Program-made: the position numbers and the translations under genes
The notes under the pieces: model-generated
The model's input: only the letters and a program-made list of their open reading frames with translations
Databases searched by the model: none
What the model was told of the DNA's origin: nothing
Source of the DNA: Leifsonia shinshuensis
Lineage (GTDB): Bacteria > Actinomycetota > Actinomycetes > Actinomycetales > Microbacteriaceae
Assembly (NCBI RefSeq): GCF_014217625.1
Contig: NZ_CP043641.1
Span: 682,001-746,000 of the forward strand
DNA length: 64,000 nucleotides
Reading direction: 5' to 3'
Part shown: positions 37,601-45,253 of the stretch, piece by piece
How positions within the stretch are numbered: position 1 is the stretch's first letter
Layout of the letters: every line of letters starts with the position of its first letter

Positions 37601-38603
37601 CTCCCGCCGTGAGGAGGCTCGCGCACGCGACGACGGTCGCCTCGGTCGGGCCGTAGGTGTTCCAGACTTCGCGCCCCTCCACGGCGAGCCGGTTGACCAG
37701 TTCGGGCGGGCAGGACTCGCCGCCGAAGATCAGCAGCCGGACGGTGTCGAGCGCGTCGGTGGGCCACAGCGCCGCGAGCGTCGGCACCGTGGAGACGATG
37801 GTGATGCGGCGCGCGGCCAGCCACGGCCCCAGGTCCATGCCGGTGCGCACCAGCGAGCGCGGTGCGGGCACCAGGCAGGCGCCGTGGCCCCAGGCGAGCC
37901 ACATCTCCTCGCAGGAGGCGTCGAATGCCACCGAGAGGCCGGCGAGCACGCGGTCGCCCGGCCCGATCGGCTCCTCCTGCAGGAACAGCCGCGACTCGGC
38001 GTCCACGAACGCCGCCGCCGACCAGTGCCGCACCGCGACGCCCTTCGGGGTGCCGGTCGAACCGGAGGTGAAGATGATCCAGGCGTCGTCCTCCGGGGTC
38101 GGCGGGTCGACCACCGGGAGGTTGGAGGTGCTCGGGTGCGGCTCCTGGCCTTGGACCGCGAGCGGTCCGGCCGGGACGTCGACCGCGTCAGCGCCGTCGT
38201 CCGAGGCTGTGGCGAGGTAGCCGTCGTCCGTGATGACGCCGCGCACGTCCGCCTCGCCGAAGACGAGGTCGGCGCGCTCCTGCGGGTCGTCGGCGTCCAC
38301 CGGCACGTAGGCGGCTCCCGCGGCGAGCACGCCGAGGATCGCGAGGTAGAGGTCCCTGCTGCCGGAGGTCATCCGCACGCCGACGCGGTCGCCGCGGCGC
38401 ACGCCGGCCTCCCGCAGGCGCGCGGCCGTCGCCAGCACGCGCGCCAGCAGCTCGCGGTAGCTCAGAGCGCCCCGCGCGTCCTCGATGGCAGATCCCTGCG
38501 GGTTGGCCGCCGCCGACTCCCGGAGGATGTCGATCAGCGTCCGGGGAGCGGGCGCGGCGTCCAGCGCCGAGAGGATCGCGGGCTCGGCGGTGGTGTCTGT
38601 CAC
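34644..38603 (-). CDS. Pls/PosA-type single-module NRPS with membrane C-terminal domains
   Basis: 1319 residues from GTG 38603. Adenylation domain (about 10-515): IIFTSGSTGTPKG at 176-188, FDASCEEMW at 227-235, NTYGPTEAT at 315-323, YRSGDLVR at 398-405, and K506 in VRTSGK. Carrier domain with Ser559 in FFDLGGGSL. From about 620 onward, six or so hydrophobic segments alternate with three soluble repeats rich in left-handed beta-helix hexapeptides. There is no condensation or thioesterase domain. This is the architecture of epsilon-poly-L-lysine synthetase and related homopoly(amino acid) synthetases (TIGR02353 group). It would load one amino acid and polymerise it by isopeptide bonds at the membrane; which amino acid is unknown. 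A TACGGT -10 lies 7 nt before the GTG. Confidence 0.9.
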   Translation of the reverse strand: MTDTTAEPAILSALDAAPAPRTLIDILRESAAANPQGSAIEDARGALSYRELLARVLATAARLREAGVRRGDRVGVRMTSGSRDLYLAILGVLAAGAAYVPVDADDPQERADLVFGEADVRGVITDDGYLATASDDGADAVDVPAGPLAVQGQEPHPSTSNLPVVDPPTPEDDAWIIFTSGSTGTPKGVAVRHWSAAAFVDAESRLFLQEEPIGPGDRVLAGLSVAFDASCEEMWLAWGHGACLVPAPRSLVRTGMDLGPWLAARRITIVSTVPTLAALWPTDALDTVRLLIFGGESCPPELVNRLAVEGREVWNTYGPTEATVVACASLLTAGEPVRIGLPLDGWDLAVVGPDGSPVANGESGELIIGGVGLARYLDPAKDAEKYAPLPSLGWARAYRSGDLVRFDPAGLFYLGRADDQVKVGGRRIELGEVEAALQQLPGVSGAAAAVRRSSAGNDVLVGYLAVPERASFDRRAALEELRAELPAALVPLLAVVDDLPVRTSGKVDRAALPWPLEDVDEDAPDLDPVSELLAADWRSVLGLPVSGLDDNFFDLGGGSLAAAQLVSLVRRRHPDITVADIYAHPRFGSLADALAESSPSASAASTHVVPPTPRRMQVLQTVLGVPLFILNGIRWLLYLLTAAAILRPAGGFGSLPDVNLVWLIAGLIVFVTPWGRMAIAVVAARLLLLGVKAGDYPRGGGVHLRLWLAEQVAHQIGAASLAGAPWISYYARALGATIDRGVDLHTLPPVTGMLRIGAGASIEPEVDLAGYWIDGDLVRIGEIRIGAGSSVGARSSLMPGAKIGRDATVAPGSAVFGRVPAGQNWAGSPAVRVGKAREWWPGERPLRRTRWVVAYAASSLVVSLVPVVALGVGGLIVAAFTRGSTTIAGAIPGAAAALVPATLAAGVVLAGVVVVVVRLLGLGLTEGVFPVRSRVGWQVWSTERLLDMARTLLFPLYSSLFTPVWLRMLGARVGRDVEASTVLLLPAMTKIRDGAFLADDTLVASYELGGGYVRVAEAEIGARAFLGNSGMAGGGNRVPRDGLVAVLSVAPRKAKAGSSWLGSPPVKLRRRAQDADLSRTFEPPAALRVARTAWELLRIVPVFVTCAIGLAVLLSLAALSEGLGAGWAIVLSGPVLLVAGAVAAAVSTAAKWALLGRLKPGEHPLWSSFIWRSEVSDTFTEMVAAPWFAWAAAGTPALVWWLRSLGARIGHGVWIDSYWLPEADLVELGDASTVNRGCVVQTHLFHDRIMSMDEVIIERGGTLGPHSVILPAAAIGSNATVGPASLVMRGETVPDRSRWSGNPIGPWRDVVVREYRAVR

Positions 38604-38610
38604 GGCGGCA

Positions 38611-38616
38611 ACCGTA
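38611..38616 (-). promoter_or_regulatory. -10 box of the Pls-like gene (leaderless)
   Basis: On the minus strand TACGGT ends 7 nt before GTG 38603 with no ribosome site between. An inverted repeat GCCGG-TTA-CCGGC (38623-38635) lies just upstream. Confidence 0.4.
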
Positions 38617-38665
38617 GGAGCAGCCGGTTACCGGCGGGTGAACGGCCGGTGGTGGGGGGCGCCGC

Positions 38666-39079
38666 TCAGCCCTCGCCCAGCGCGTGCAGCAGTTGCGCCT
38701 TGTTCATCCGGGAGTAGCCCTGGATGCCCTGCGCCTTCGCGCGGTCGCGCAGGTCGCGGAACGTCGGGATCCCCGTGCTCGCCGCCGGCGCCGACGCCGC
38801 CGTGCGTGCCCGCTCGCGGGCCGCCTGGGCCTTCTCCTTGGCGTCCTTGGCCGCCGCCTCCGCCGTCTTGCGGGCGCGCTGCGAGGCCTTCTTGGCGTCC
38901 TTGGCCGCCTGCTCCAGCGCGGCCGCGAGGTCGTCGGCCTCCTTGCGGGTCTTCTTGTCGAGCTTCTTGACCAGCCGCTGCGCCTCGTCGACAGCGGCCC
39001 TCGCGGTGATCAGGGCCTTCTCGGCGTCCTTCTCCGCCTTCTTCTTCGCCACCTGCTTCTCCTTCGTCCCGTCCGGCAC
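38666..39079 (-). CDS. Lys/Ala-rich protein with Rho_N/SAP-like C-terminus
   Basis: 137 residues. A long highly charged helix rich in Lys, Ala and Glu (KKKAEKDAEKAL, KDAKKASQRARKTAEAAAK) is followed by LRDRAKAQGIQGYSRMNKAQ, which matches the small helical domain at the N-terminus of Rho and SAP-type DNA-binding proteins. Histone-like nucleic acid binding is plausible. GTG 39079 is chosen as the first start downstream of the NUDIX stop; an internal GTG is possible. Same strand and 62 nt upstream of the Pls-like gene. Confidence 0.7.
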   Translation of the reverse strand: MPDGTKEKQVAKKKAEKDAEKALITARAAVDEAQRLVKKLDKKTRKEADDLAAALEQAAKDAKKASQRARKTAEAAAKDAKEKAQAARERARTAASAPAASTGIPTFRDLRDRAKAQGIQGYSRMNKAQLLHALGEG

Positions 39080-39117
39080 GTGCAGCCAACGATACGTCCG
39101 CAGGGGTGCCGTGCGCG

Positions 39118-39594
39118 CTAGTCGGATCCGGATTCGCCGAGGCGCCGCAGCAGCGCGTCCAGAATGGGCCGCTGCCCTTTCGCGAGCTTCGTGCGCGCCC
39201 GCTCCACGGGGTGCCACCCGGCGTCGTCCACCTCCGGGAACGTGCGGAACACGCCGGACCGCGGCGGCCACTCCAGCTCGAACTCGTTGCTGGCCAGTTC
39301 GATCGGACCGAAGTCGGCCTCCGCCGCGAACACCACGAACGTCTTGCTCGACGCCCGGAACTCGCCGAGCGGCAGGTAGACGGCGTCGGGGGAGGGCGTG
39401 CCCATCTCCTCGGCGAACTCGCGCCGGGCCGCGGCGAGCTCGTCCACGTCGTCCTCTTCGACCAGGCCCTTCGGCAGCGTCCAGGCGCCCTCGTCTTTGC
39501 GCGCCCAGAACGGGCCGCCCATGTGGGCGATCCAGACCTCCCTGCCGGCCTCGCCGCGGCGGTGCAGCAGGATCGCCGCGCTCCGCACGGCCAT
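39118..39594 (-). CDS. NUDIX hydrolase-like protein
   Basis: 158 residues. The NUDIX helix is seen in LPKGLVEEDDVDELAAARRE followed by FAEEMG; the first Glu of the consensus GX5E is Asp here, while REFAEEMG is intact. N-terminal SAAILLHRRGE and WIAHMGGPFWARKDEGAW resemble the diadenosine/NTP pyrophosphatase subgroup. Cleaves a nucleoside diphosphate linked to another group; the substrate is unknown. Its ATG overlaps the stop of the potassium channel gene by one base. Confidence 0.85.
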   Translation of the reverse strand: MAVRSAAILLHRRGEAGREVWIAHMGGPFWARKDEGAWTLPKGLVEEDDVDELAAARREFAEEMGTPSPDAVYLPLGEFRASSKTFVVFAAEADFGPIELASNEFELEWPPRSGVFRTFPEVDDAGWHPVERARTKLAKGQRPILDALLRRLGESGSD

Positions 39595-40304
39595 CAGGCC
39601 GACTTCTGTTCGAGCAGGGTCTTCAGCTCGGCGACCTGCTTCGACAGCTCGCGGATCTGGCCGCGGGTGGCCGCGCGCATGTCGATCTCGGTCTGCGCGA
39701 CCCGCTCCACGATCCAGGAGGCCAGCGTCGCCGTCACGATGCCGAGCGTCGCGATGCCGCCGATCATCAGCCCGACCGCGACCAGCTTGCCGACCTCGGT
39801 GACCGGGACGTAGTCGCCGTAGCCGACCGTGGAGATCGTCTCGAAGGCCCACCAGATGGCCTCAGGGAAGGTCTGGATCCGCGCGTGCGCCACCCCGCGC
39901 TCGGCGTCGAGCGCCGCGAGCGCCGCCGTGAACACCAGCAGGCCGCCCGCGCCGACGACGTAGACGATCACGCGCCCCCGGAACGCGGCGCCCGCGCTGC
40001 GCTGCAGGATGGCGAGGATCGTCACGAGCCGCAGCAGCCGCAGCGGCCGCAGCATCGGTAGCACCACGATCGCGAGGTCGAACAGGTGGGTGTAGAACCA
40101 GCGCCATCGCCGCGGGGCGAGGGCGAGGCAGACGAAGTAGTCGATCAGGAAGACGGCCCAGGTGAACCAGATCACGGTCTCCGCGACGACGAGCTCCGGG
40201 CCGTGGAGGTCGCCGATGACCTCCCAGGCGTAGGCGACGAGGAACACCGCTGCTGCGGCGGTGAGTGGCCACTCGGTGAGGTGGCGCCAGCGTTCGAGTG
40301 TCAT
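39594..40304 (-). CDS. potassium channel family protein
   Basis: 236 residues with about six helices: a voltage-sensor-like region whose fourth segment is arginine-patterned (MLRPLRLLRLVTIL), then pore helices around the selectivity filter TVGYGD. A C-terminal coiled coil (IRELSKQVAELKTLLEQK) probably aids tetramer assembly. It resembles KvAP-like bacterial channels in the cytoplasmic membrane. The start at ATG 40304 is preferred over an upstream candidate at 40340. First gene of the leftward run ending in the M1 peptidase. Confidence 0.92.
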   Translation of the reverse strand: MTLERWRHLTEWPLTAAAAVFLVAYAWEVIGDLHGPELVVAETVIWFTWAVFLIDYFVCLALAPRRWRWFYTHLFDLAIVVLPMLRPLRLLRLVTILAILQRSAGAAFRGRVIVYVVGAGGLLVFTAALAALDAERGVAHARIQTFPEAIWWAFETISTVGYGDYVPVTEVGKLVAVGLMIGGIATLGIVTATLASWIVERVAQTEIDMRAATRGQIRELSKQVAELKTLLEQKSA

Positions 40305-40380
40305 GACCACACAGTAGGACCGTCCTGCGAGAACCGTCACGCGGCGTCACCGGCGGTCGACGGGCGGCTAACGTGGAGAC

Positions 40381-40839
40381 GTGAATTCCGGCGACGCATG
40401 GGTGGAAGGTCCGAACGGCGAGCGCTTCTGGGGCCGGTTCGGCGCCGCGGGGCTGCTCATCCACGACCTGCGGCGCGGCGTGCTGCTTCAGCACCGCGCG
40501 GACTGGAGCCATTTCGGCGGCACCTGGGGCCTCCCGGGCGGCGCCAGGCACGAGGGCGAGACCGCCGTGGAGGGCGCGCTGCGCGAGGCAGCGGAGGAGG
40601 CGGCTGTGCCCGCGGACGCCGTGCAGGTGCTGTTCGAGAGCGTGCTCGACCTCGGCTTCTGGTCGTACACGACCGTGGTCGCCCAGGCGGTGCGCGCGTT
40701 CGAGCCGCACATGGCGGACGTCGAGAGCATCGAGCTGCGCTGGGTGTCGGTCGGCGAGGTCGCGGACCTGCCGCTGCATCCCGGGTTCGGGGCGGCCTGG
40801 CCGGAGCTGCGGTCGCGGCTGGCGGCGCTCGCGGGCTGA
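40381..40839 (+). CDS. NUDIX hydrolase (MutT-like)
   Basis: 152 residues from GTG. The NUDIX box is GGARHEGETAVEGALREAAEEA, close to GX5EX7REUXEEXG with the terminal Gly replaced by Ala. N-terminal GLLIHDLRRGVLLQHR and WGLPGG are typical of MutT-like housecleaning pyrophosphohydrolases. Divergent from the potassium channel gene; otherwise alone. Confidence 0.9.
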   Translation: MNSGDAWVEGPNGERFWGRFGAAGLLIHDLRRGVLLQHRADWSHFGGTWGLPGGARHEGETAVEGALREAAEEAAVPADAVQVLFESVLDLGFWSYTTVVAQAVRAFEPHMADVESIELRWVSVGEVADLPLHPGFGAAWPELRSRLAALAG

Positions 40840-40874
40840 CGGCTGTCGCGGACTGACGGGTCGGGGTCGACGGT

Positions 40875-41210
40875 TCAGGAGGCGATGCGCGGCCAGAGCA
40901 GCGCGGGCGCCACGTCGTCGCAGCCGTCCGGAAGGCAGACGTAGGGCCCGGCGCCCGGGTACGGCGCCTGACCGGGGTAGCCCGGCGCTCCGGGGTAGCC
41001 CGGGTTGCCGCGGTACGGATGGTCGGTGTCCATGAAGAGACGGTCGCCGTGCACGGTCCCGAGGTAGGAGCCGCCGGGGGTCACCGCGACATCGTCCGAC
41101 CAGGGGAACCAGCCGATCCAGTCGCCCTCGGAGTTGAACAGCCAGCGCGACTGCGGGTCGGGCCGGTACGCGATCCACACTCCCTGGGAGTCGTGCAGGT
41201 ACTCTGTCAT
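40875..41210 (-). CDS. hypothetical protein, possible 4-fold beta-flower family
   Basis: 111 residues. The first about 60 contain repeated short aromatic strands of the form GVWIAYR, SRWLFNSEGDWIGWF and SYLGTVHGDRLF, reminiscent of the 4-fold beta-flower fold; then a PGYPGAPGYPGQAPYPG repeat and a conserved-looking end PYVCLPDGCDDVAPALLWP. No signal peptide. Function unknown. A short inverted repeat AGTGA-N7-TCACT (41243-41259) lies upstream. Confidence 0.75.
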   Translation of the reverse strand: MTEYLHDSQGVWIAYRPDPQSRWLFNSEGDWIGWFPWSDDVAVTPGGSYLGTVHGDRLFMDTDHPYRGNPGYPGAPGYPGQAPYPGAGPYVCLPDGCDDVAPALLWPRIAS

Positions 41211-41298
41211 CGTCGCTCGCCTTTCGGGTCGGCATCGCTTAAAGTGACGTTTCCTCACTATAGCGAGAAGTGTCGTCCGCCGCATGCAGAATTGAGGC

Positions 41299-42972
41299 GT
41301 GCACCTGCTTCTCGACCGCGTCGCCCCCGGGCGGGTCGTGGCGATCCGTCCCGACGGCGACGACGCCGGGCGCACGGAGTTCGCGGAGGCGGAGCTGCCG
41401 GAGTTCGTCCGGAGCGAGGAGGCGGCGTCCCGTCCGCGTTGGGTCTGGGACGACACCCGCTCCTGGTATCCCCGGCTGCTCCGGTACGGCGTCCGCGTCG
41501 AGCGCTGCGTGGACCTGCGGCTCAGTCACGCCATCCTGCGGGCGTCGACGCTCACGGCCGCCTCGAGCCTCGCCACCGCGCCGCCCGGGCCGTGGGACGC
41601 CGCGCGTGCGCTGGACGACGAACCCGCGCCCGCGACCGCGACGCTGTTCGACTTCGAGCACCCCGTCGAGGCGGCCCGGCCCTCCATCGAGGCGGAGTTC
41701 GCGGCGCAGCAGGAGGCCGTGGCCGGAAGCGCAGAGCCCGGCCGCCTCCGGCTCCTGCTCGCCGCCGAGTCCGCCGGCGCGCTGATCGCCGCGGAGATGC
41801 AGCACGCCGGCCTCCCGTACAGCGTCGACCGGCACGACGAGCTGCTGCGCGCCGCGCTCGGCCCACGCCCGAGCTACGGGCGGCCGGAGGCGCTGGAGAA
41901 CCTGGCGGTCGAGATCCGCGCAGCCCTCGAAGCGCCCGACCTCAACCCGGACAGCCCGCCCGAGCTCCTGAAGGCCTTGCAGCGCGCGGGCCTCATGGTC
42001 ACCTCGACGCGGTCATGGGAGCTGCGCGAGCTCGACCATCCCGCGATCCCGGCTGTGCTCCGCTACAAGAAGCTCGCCCGGCTGCACTCCGCCAACGGCT
42101 GGAGCTGGCTGGACGCCTGGGTGCGCGACGGACGCTTCCGGCCCGACTACATCCCCGGCGGCGTCGTGACCGGACGCTGGGCCACGCGGGGCGGCGGCGC
42201 CCTCCAGCTGCCCAAGGAGGTCCGCGGAGCGGTCGTGGCCGATCCGGGCTGGAAGCTCGTGGTGGCCGACGCCGCGCAACTCGAGCCGCGCATCCTCACC
42301 GGCCTCGCCGGCGACACCGCGATGGCGGAGGCCGGCCGCGGCCGCGACCTGTATGCGGGCATCGTGGCGAGCGGCGCGGTGGAGGAGCGCGCGCAGGCCA
42401 AGGTGGCCATGCTCGGCGCCATGTACGGCGCGACGACGGGCGACAGCGGCCGCTTGATGCCGCGGCTCGCGCGCGCCTTTCCGCGGGCGGTCCGGCTCGT
42501 CGAGGACGCGGCGCGAACGGGGGAGCGCGGCGACATCGTCACCTCCCGCCTCGGCCGCAGCTCACCGCGGCCCGGCGGCAGCTGGCAGGCCACCCAGTCG
42601 GCGGCCTCCGGAGCGGAGTCGACGCCTGCGGAGGAGCGCCGCGCCCGCAGCCAGGCGCGCGACTGGGGCCGCTTCACGCGCAACTTCGTCGTGCAGGCGA
42701 GCGCAGCGGAGTGGGCGCTCTGCTGGATGGCGGAGCTGCGCAACCGGCTCGCGCGCCTGACCCCGGCAGCCGCGGAGTTCACCGCGGGGCCGCACCTGGT
42801 GTACTTCCTGCACGACGAGGTCATCGTGCACGCCCCGGCCGACATCGCAGATGCCGTCGCCGCCGAGGTGCGCGCGTCGGCCGAGGCCGCAGGGCGGCTG
42901 CTCTTCGGCGGCTTCCCCGTCGACTTCCCGGTGACGGCCGCGGTGGTGGACAGCTACGGCGAGGCAAAGTGA
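41299..42972 (+). CDS. family A DNA polymerase-like protein (bifunctional 3'-5' exonuclease/DNA polymerase type)
   Basis: 557 residues, shorter than PolA and without a 5' nuclease domain. The C-terminal half has the three polymerase motifs: A as VVADAAQLEPRIL, B as AQAKVAMLGAMYGATTGDSG and C as YFLHDEVIVHAP. The N-terminal 200 residues correspond to a reduced 3'-5' exonuclease-like region. Motif A DAAQLEPR differs from the PolA consensus DYSQIELR. Probably an accessory repair polymerase additional to PolA. CAGAAT (41287-41292) ends 6 nt before GTG 41299, so likely leaderless. Confidence 0.9.
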   Translation: MHLLLDRVAPGRVVAIRPDGDDAGRTEFAEAELPEFVRSEEAASRPRWVWDDTRSWYPRLLRYGVRVERCVDLRLSHAILRASTLTAASSLATAPPGPWDAARALDDEPAPATATLFDFEHPVEAARPSIEAEFAAQQEAVAGSAEPGRLRLLLAAESAGALIAAEMQHAGLPYSVDRHDELLRAALGPRPSYGRPEALENLAVEIRAALEAPDLNPDSPPELLKALQRAGLMVTSTRSWELRELDHPAIPAVLRYKKLARLHSANGWSWLDAWVRDGRFRPDYIPGGVVTGRWATRGGGALQLPKEVRGAVVADPGWKLVVADAAQLEPRILTGLAGDTAMAEAGRGRDLYAGIVASGAVEERAQAKVAMLGAMYGATTGDSGRLMPRLARAFPRAVRLVEDAARTGERGDIVTSRLGRSSPRPGGSWQATQSAASGAESTPAEERRARSQARDWGRFTRNFVVQASAAEWALCWMAELRNRLARLTPAAAEFTAGPHLVYFLHDEVIVHAPADIADAVAAEVRASAEAAGRLLFGGFPVDFPVTAAVVDSYGEAK

Positions 42973-43057
42973 TCCGGCCCGTGCGCACGTGCGCGCGGCG
43001 GGAATGGGGGAGTGTCGCGCTTGGTTGCACCCACCGACCTGACAGAGGATGGAGACC

Positions 43058-43900
43058 ATGACCGACACCGCTGCCCCCGCCGATCCCGACGCCGTCCTCG
43101 CCCGGTACCACGCCCGCCGCGAGCAGGCTGTGACGGCCCCGCAGGGCAACCTGGCGCTCGTGAACACGCAGTGGATCACCGGCGAGCCGGACTCCGAGCA
43201 GCCGGTCTGGGGCGTGCCCGGCCTGTGGTCGCCGCTTCCGGCGGGTCAGTCCGGGCTGAAGGTCACCGCCTCGGCGACGGACAACATCTTCGTGGACGAG
43301 GTGCTGGTCGACGGCTCCGCGATCGTGCGCGGCAAGGACGACCCCAACCCGGGCGCCATCCGCTTCAGCGACACCGTCACCGGCTTCGTCATCGCGAGCG
43401 AGCAGGGCGAGTACGCCCTCCGTGTCTGGGACGCCCAGTCGGAGGACATCCAGAAGTTCGGCTCCATCGACGCCTTCCCGTTCAACCGGGACTGGATCAT
43501 CACCGCGACGTTCTCGTCGATCGAGGGCGGCAAGACGGTCGGCTTCGAGCACCTCAAGGACGACGGTGCCACCCGCGACATGGTCATCCCGGGCGAGATC
43601 ACCTTCAGCAAGGACGGCGTCGACTACAACCTGGCCGCCTTCAAGGCCGGCCGCGCCCTCCAGCTCGTCTTCTCGGACACCACCAACGGCGAGAGCACCT
43701 ATTCGGTCGGCCGGTTCCTGTTCGTCGTCCCGAACGAGGACGGCACCGTGACTCTCGACTTCAACCTCGCCGTGCTGCCGCCGTGCGCGTTCAGCTACAA
43801 CTTCAACTGCCCGCTGCCTCCCGCGCAGAACCGCTTCGCGGTCCCGATCGAGGCCGGAGAGAAGAACGTGCTCGACAAGGACGGCCAGCTCCTGCACTGA
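43058..43900 (+). CDS. DUF1684 family protein
   Basis: 280 residues. Contains blocks characteristic of DUF1684: GSIDAFPFNRDWIITATF, GRFLFVVPNEDGTVTLDFN and the C-terminal NCPLPPAQNRFAVPIEAGEK. No signal peptide or membrane helix, unlike some relatives that are lipoproteins. ATG 43058 is preferred over ATG 43049 because the purine run AGAGGATGGAG lies directly before it. Function unknown. Confidence 0.87.
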   Translation: MTDTAAPADPDAVLARYHARREQAVTAPQGNLALVNTQWITGEPDSEQPVWGVPGLWSPLPAGQSGLKVTASATDNIFVDEVLVDGSAIVRGKDDPNPGAIRFSDTVTGFVIASEQGEYALRVWDAQSEDIQKFGSIDAFPFNRDWIITATFSSIEGGKTVGFEHLKDDGATRDMVIPGEITFSKDGVDYNLAAFKAGRALQLVFSDTTNGESTYSVGRFLFVVPNEDGTVTLDFNLAVLPPCAFSYNFNCPLPPAQNRFAVPIEAGEKNVLDKDGQLLH

Positions 43901-43916
43901 GCGGCGACGGCTGCTC

Positions 43917-44483
43917 TCAGTCGACGGCGGCCGCGGGCTTGCGTCCGCGGCGCGGGCGCTCGGGGCAGCGCGGCTGCACGAGCGCGCCGGGGTGCGCGGC
44001 AAGTGCCTTGGCGACCTCGTCCAGCCATTCGATCGCAGCGCGGGCGCCGAGTTCGGCCGCGCGGTTGGCGGCCAGGACTGCGCGGGAGTCCGCGTCGTGG
44101 GTCAGCTCCCGGATGCGCTCGGCGAACGCCGCGCGGTAGTCCGCCACGACGGCCTCCGCGTCCGCCCCGTCGAGGGACGCCGCGACCAGCACCTGGTCCT
44201 GCATCTCGTCCCAGTCCGGACGGGCGTCGCGCGGGCCGGAGGTCAGCCACCCGGTGGCCTCCTCGGTGCCGGCCGCCGTGAGCCGGTAGAGGGGGAGGCC
44301 GTCGTCGGTCTCACCCGCCGACTCGATCAGCCCCTGCTCGGCCATCCGGTCGAGCGTGGAGTAGACCTGCCCGGCGTTGAGCTGGCGGCGGTTGGCCGCG
44401 CGCAGGAGGAATTCATTCTGGAGCTGGGAGCCGTAGGCGGGGCCCTGGGTCAGCACCGCGAGGAAACCATACTGGACCGACAT
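43917..44483 (-). CDS. PadR-family transcriptional regulator
   Basis: 188 residues. Winged helix-turn-helix: FLAVLTQGPAYGSQLQNEF, QVYSTLDRMAEQGLIES, and the C-terminal Vir-type helices for dimerisation. Basic Pro-rich tail RPRRGRKPAA. ATG 44483 is used: it is preceded on the minus strand by TAGCAT (44496-44491), 7 nt away, giving a leaderless transcript, and a palindrome spans the start, so autorepression is likely. Other targets are unknown; the adjacent DUF1684 gene is convergent. Confidence 0.92.
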   Translation of the reverse strand: MSVQYGFLAVLTQGPAYGSQLQNEFLLRAANRRQLNAGQVYSTLDRMAEQGLIESAGETDDGLPLYRLTAAGTEEATGWLTSGPRDARPDWDEMQDQVLVAASLDGADAEAVVADYRAAFAERIRELTHDADSRAVLAANRAAELGARAAIEWLDEVAKALAAHPGALVQPRCPERPRRGRKPAAAVD

Positions 44484-44493
44484 ACCCGGTATG
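44481..44493. promoter_or_regulatory. PadR operator candidate over its own start
   Basis: CATACC-C-GGTATG covers the start codon, the probable transcription start and part of the -10 of the PadR gene. Confidence 0.55.
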
Positions 44494-44649
44494 CTATTCC
44501 GCTCGCGAGCGCGTGGCACGGAGGAATCGCCGAATCACAATCTTGTAACTCGGGCGCGTTCTCCGGCATAATCGCGGTAGCCAACTTAATAGGAGTCATG
44601 GAATCCGTTCGCGGTCGTAGGGGAAGACGTACCGACGAAGGAGGAAACC

Positions 44650-45153
44650 ATGACGGCTCACGCAGCTCGAGGAGTGCTCTACGTGCACTCCTCTCCCGGC
44701 GCGCTCTGCCCTCACATCGAGTGGGCGGCGGGACGCGCACTCGGTCGCGCCGTCAACTTCACCTGGGAGACGCAGCCGGTGCTGAAGGGCGCCCAGCGCA
44801 CCGAGTTCTTCTGGGACGGCCCCCAGGGCACCGGCGCGCGCCTCGCGACCGCGCTGCGCGGCTGGGAGCACCTGCGCTACGAGGTGACGGAGGACGCCGG
44901 ACTCGGCACCGACGGCGGTCGCTGGATGCACACCCCAGACCTCGGGATCTTCTTCGTCCAGACCGACACCGCGGGCAACACCGTCGTGCCGGAGGACCGC
45001 ATCCGCTACGCGATGGAGGTCGCAGGGCCCAACCCGCTCGACCTGCACCGCGAGCTGCGGCTCGCGCTCGGCCAGGCGTGGGACGACGAGCTGGAGCCGT
45101 TCCGGCGCGCTCACGACGACACCTCGGTCATCTGGCTGCACAAGGTCGGCTGA
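44650..45153 (+). CDS. DUF3145 family protein
   Basis: 167 residues. Starts MTAHAARGVLYVHSSPGALC, followed by PHIEWAAGRALGRAVNFTWE and ends IWLHKVG, all typical of DUF3145, an actinobacteria-restricted family of unknown function. Excellent ribosome site AAGGAGGA at 44638-44645. The upstream spacer (44484-44649) holds a CATAAT -10 candidate at 44577-44582. Monocistronic, ending at a strong terminator. Confidence 0.93.
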   Translation: MTAHAARGVLYVHSSPGALCPHIEWAAGRALGRAVNFTWETQPVLKGAQRTEFFWDGPQGTGARLATALRGWEHLRYEVTEDAGLGTDGGRWMHTPDLGIFFVQTDTAGNTVVPEDRIRYAMEVAGPNPLDLHRELRLALGQAWDDELEPFRRAHDDTSVIWLHKVG

Positions 45154-45210
45154 CCCGCACCACCGACTCCCGCGACGGGCCAGGCTCGGCCGTCCGCACG
45201 CGGTGAACAG

Positions 45211-45244
45211 AAGAAGGCCCCGGTCCTGCGACCGGGGCCTTCTT
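45211..45244 (+). terminator. terminator of the DUF3145 gene
   Basis: Perfect 15-bp stem (45211-45225 with 45230-45244), loop CTGC, right arm ending in CCTTCTTC. Confidence 0.9.
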
Positions 45245-45253
45245 CACGGCCGC

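Noticed and set aside
34806..38717. 1300-codon plus-strand open frame opposite the NRPS gene
   Set aside because: Translation is compositionally biased without any domain; the minus strand shows full NRPS motifs.
42978..43000. GC-rich palindrome GCGCACGTGCGC after the polymerase-like gene
   Set aside because: A perfect palindrome with no loop space, short and common by chance at this GC content; not supported as a terminator.
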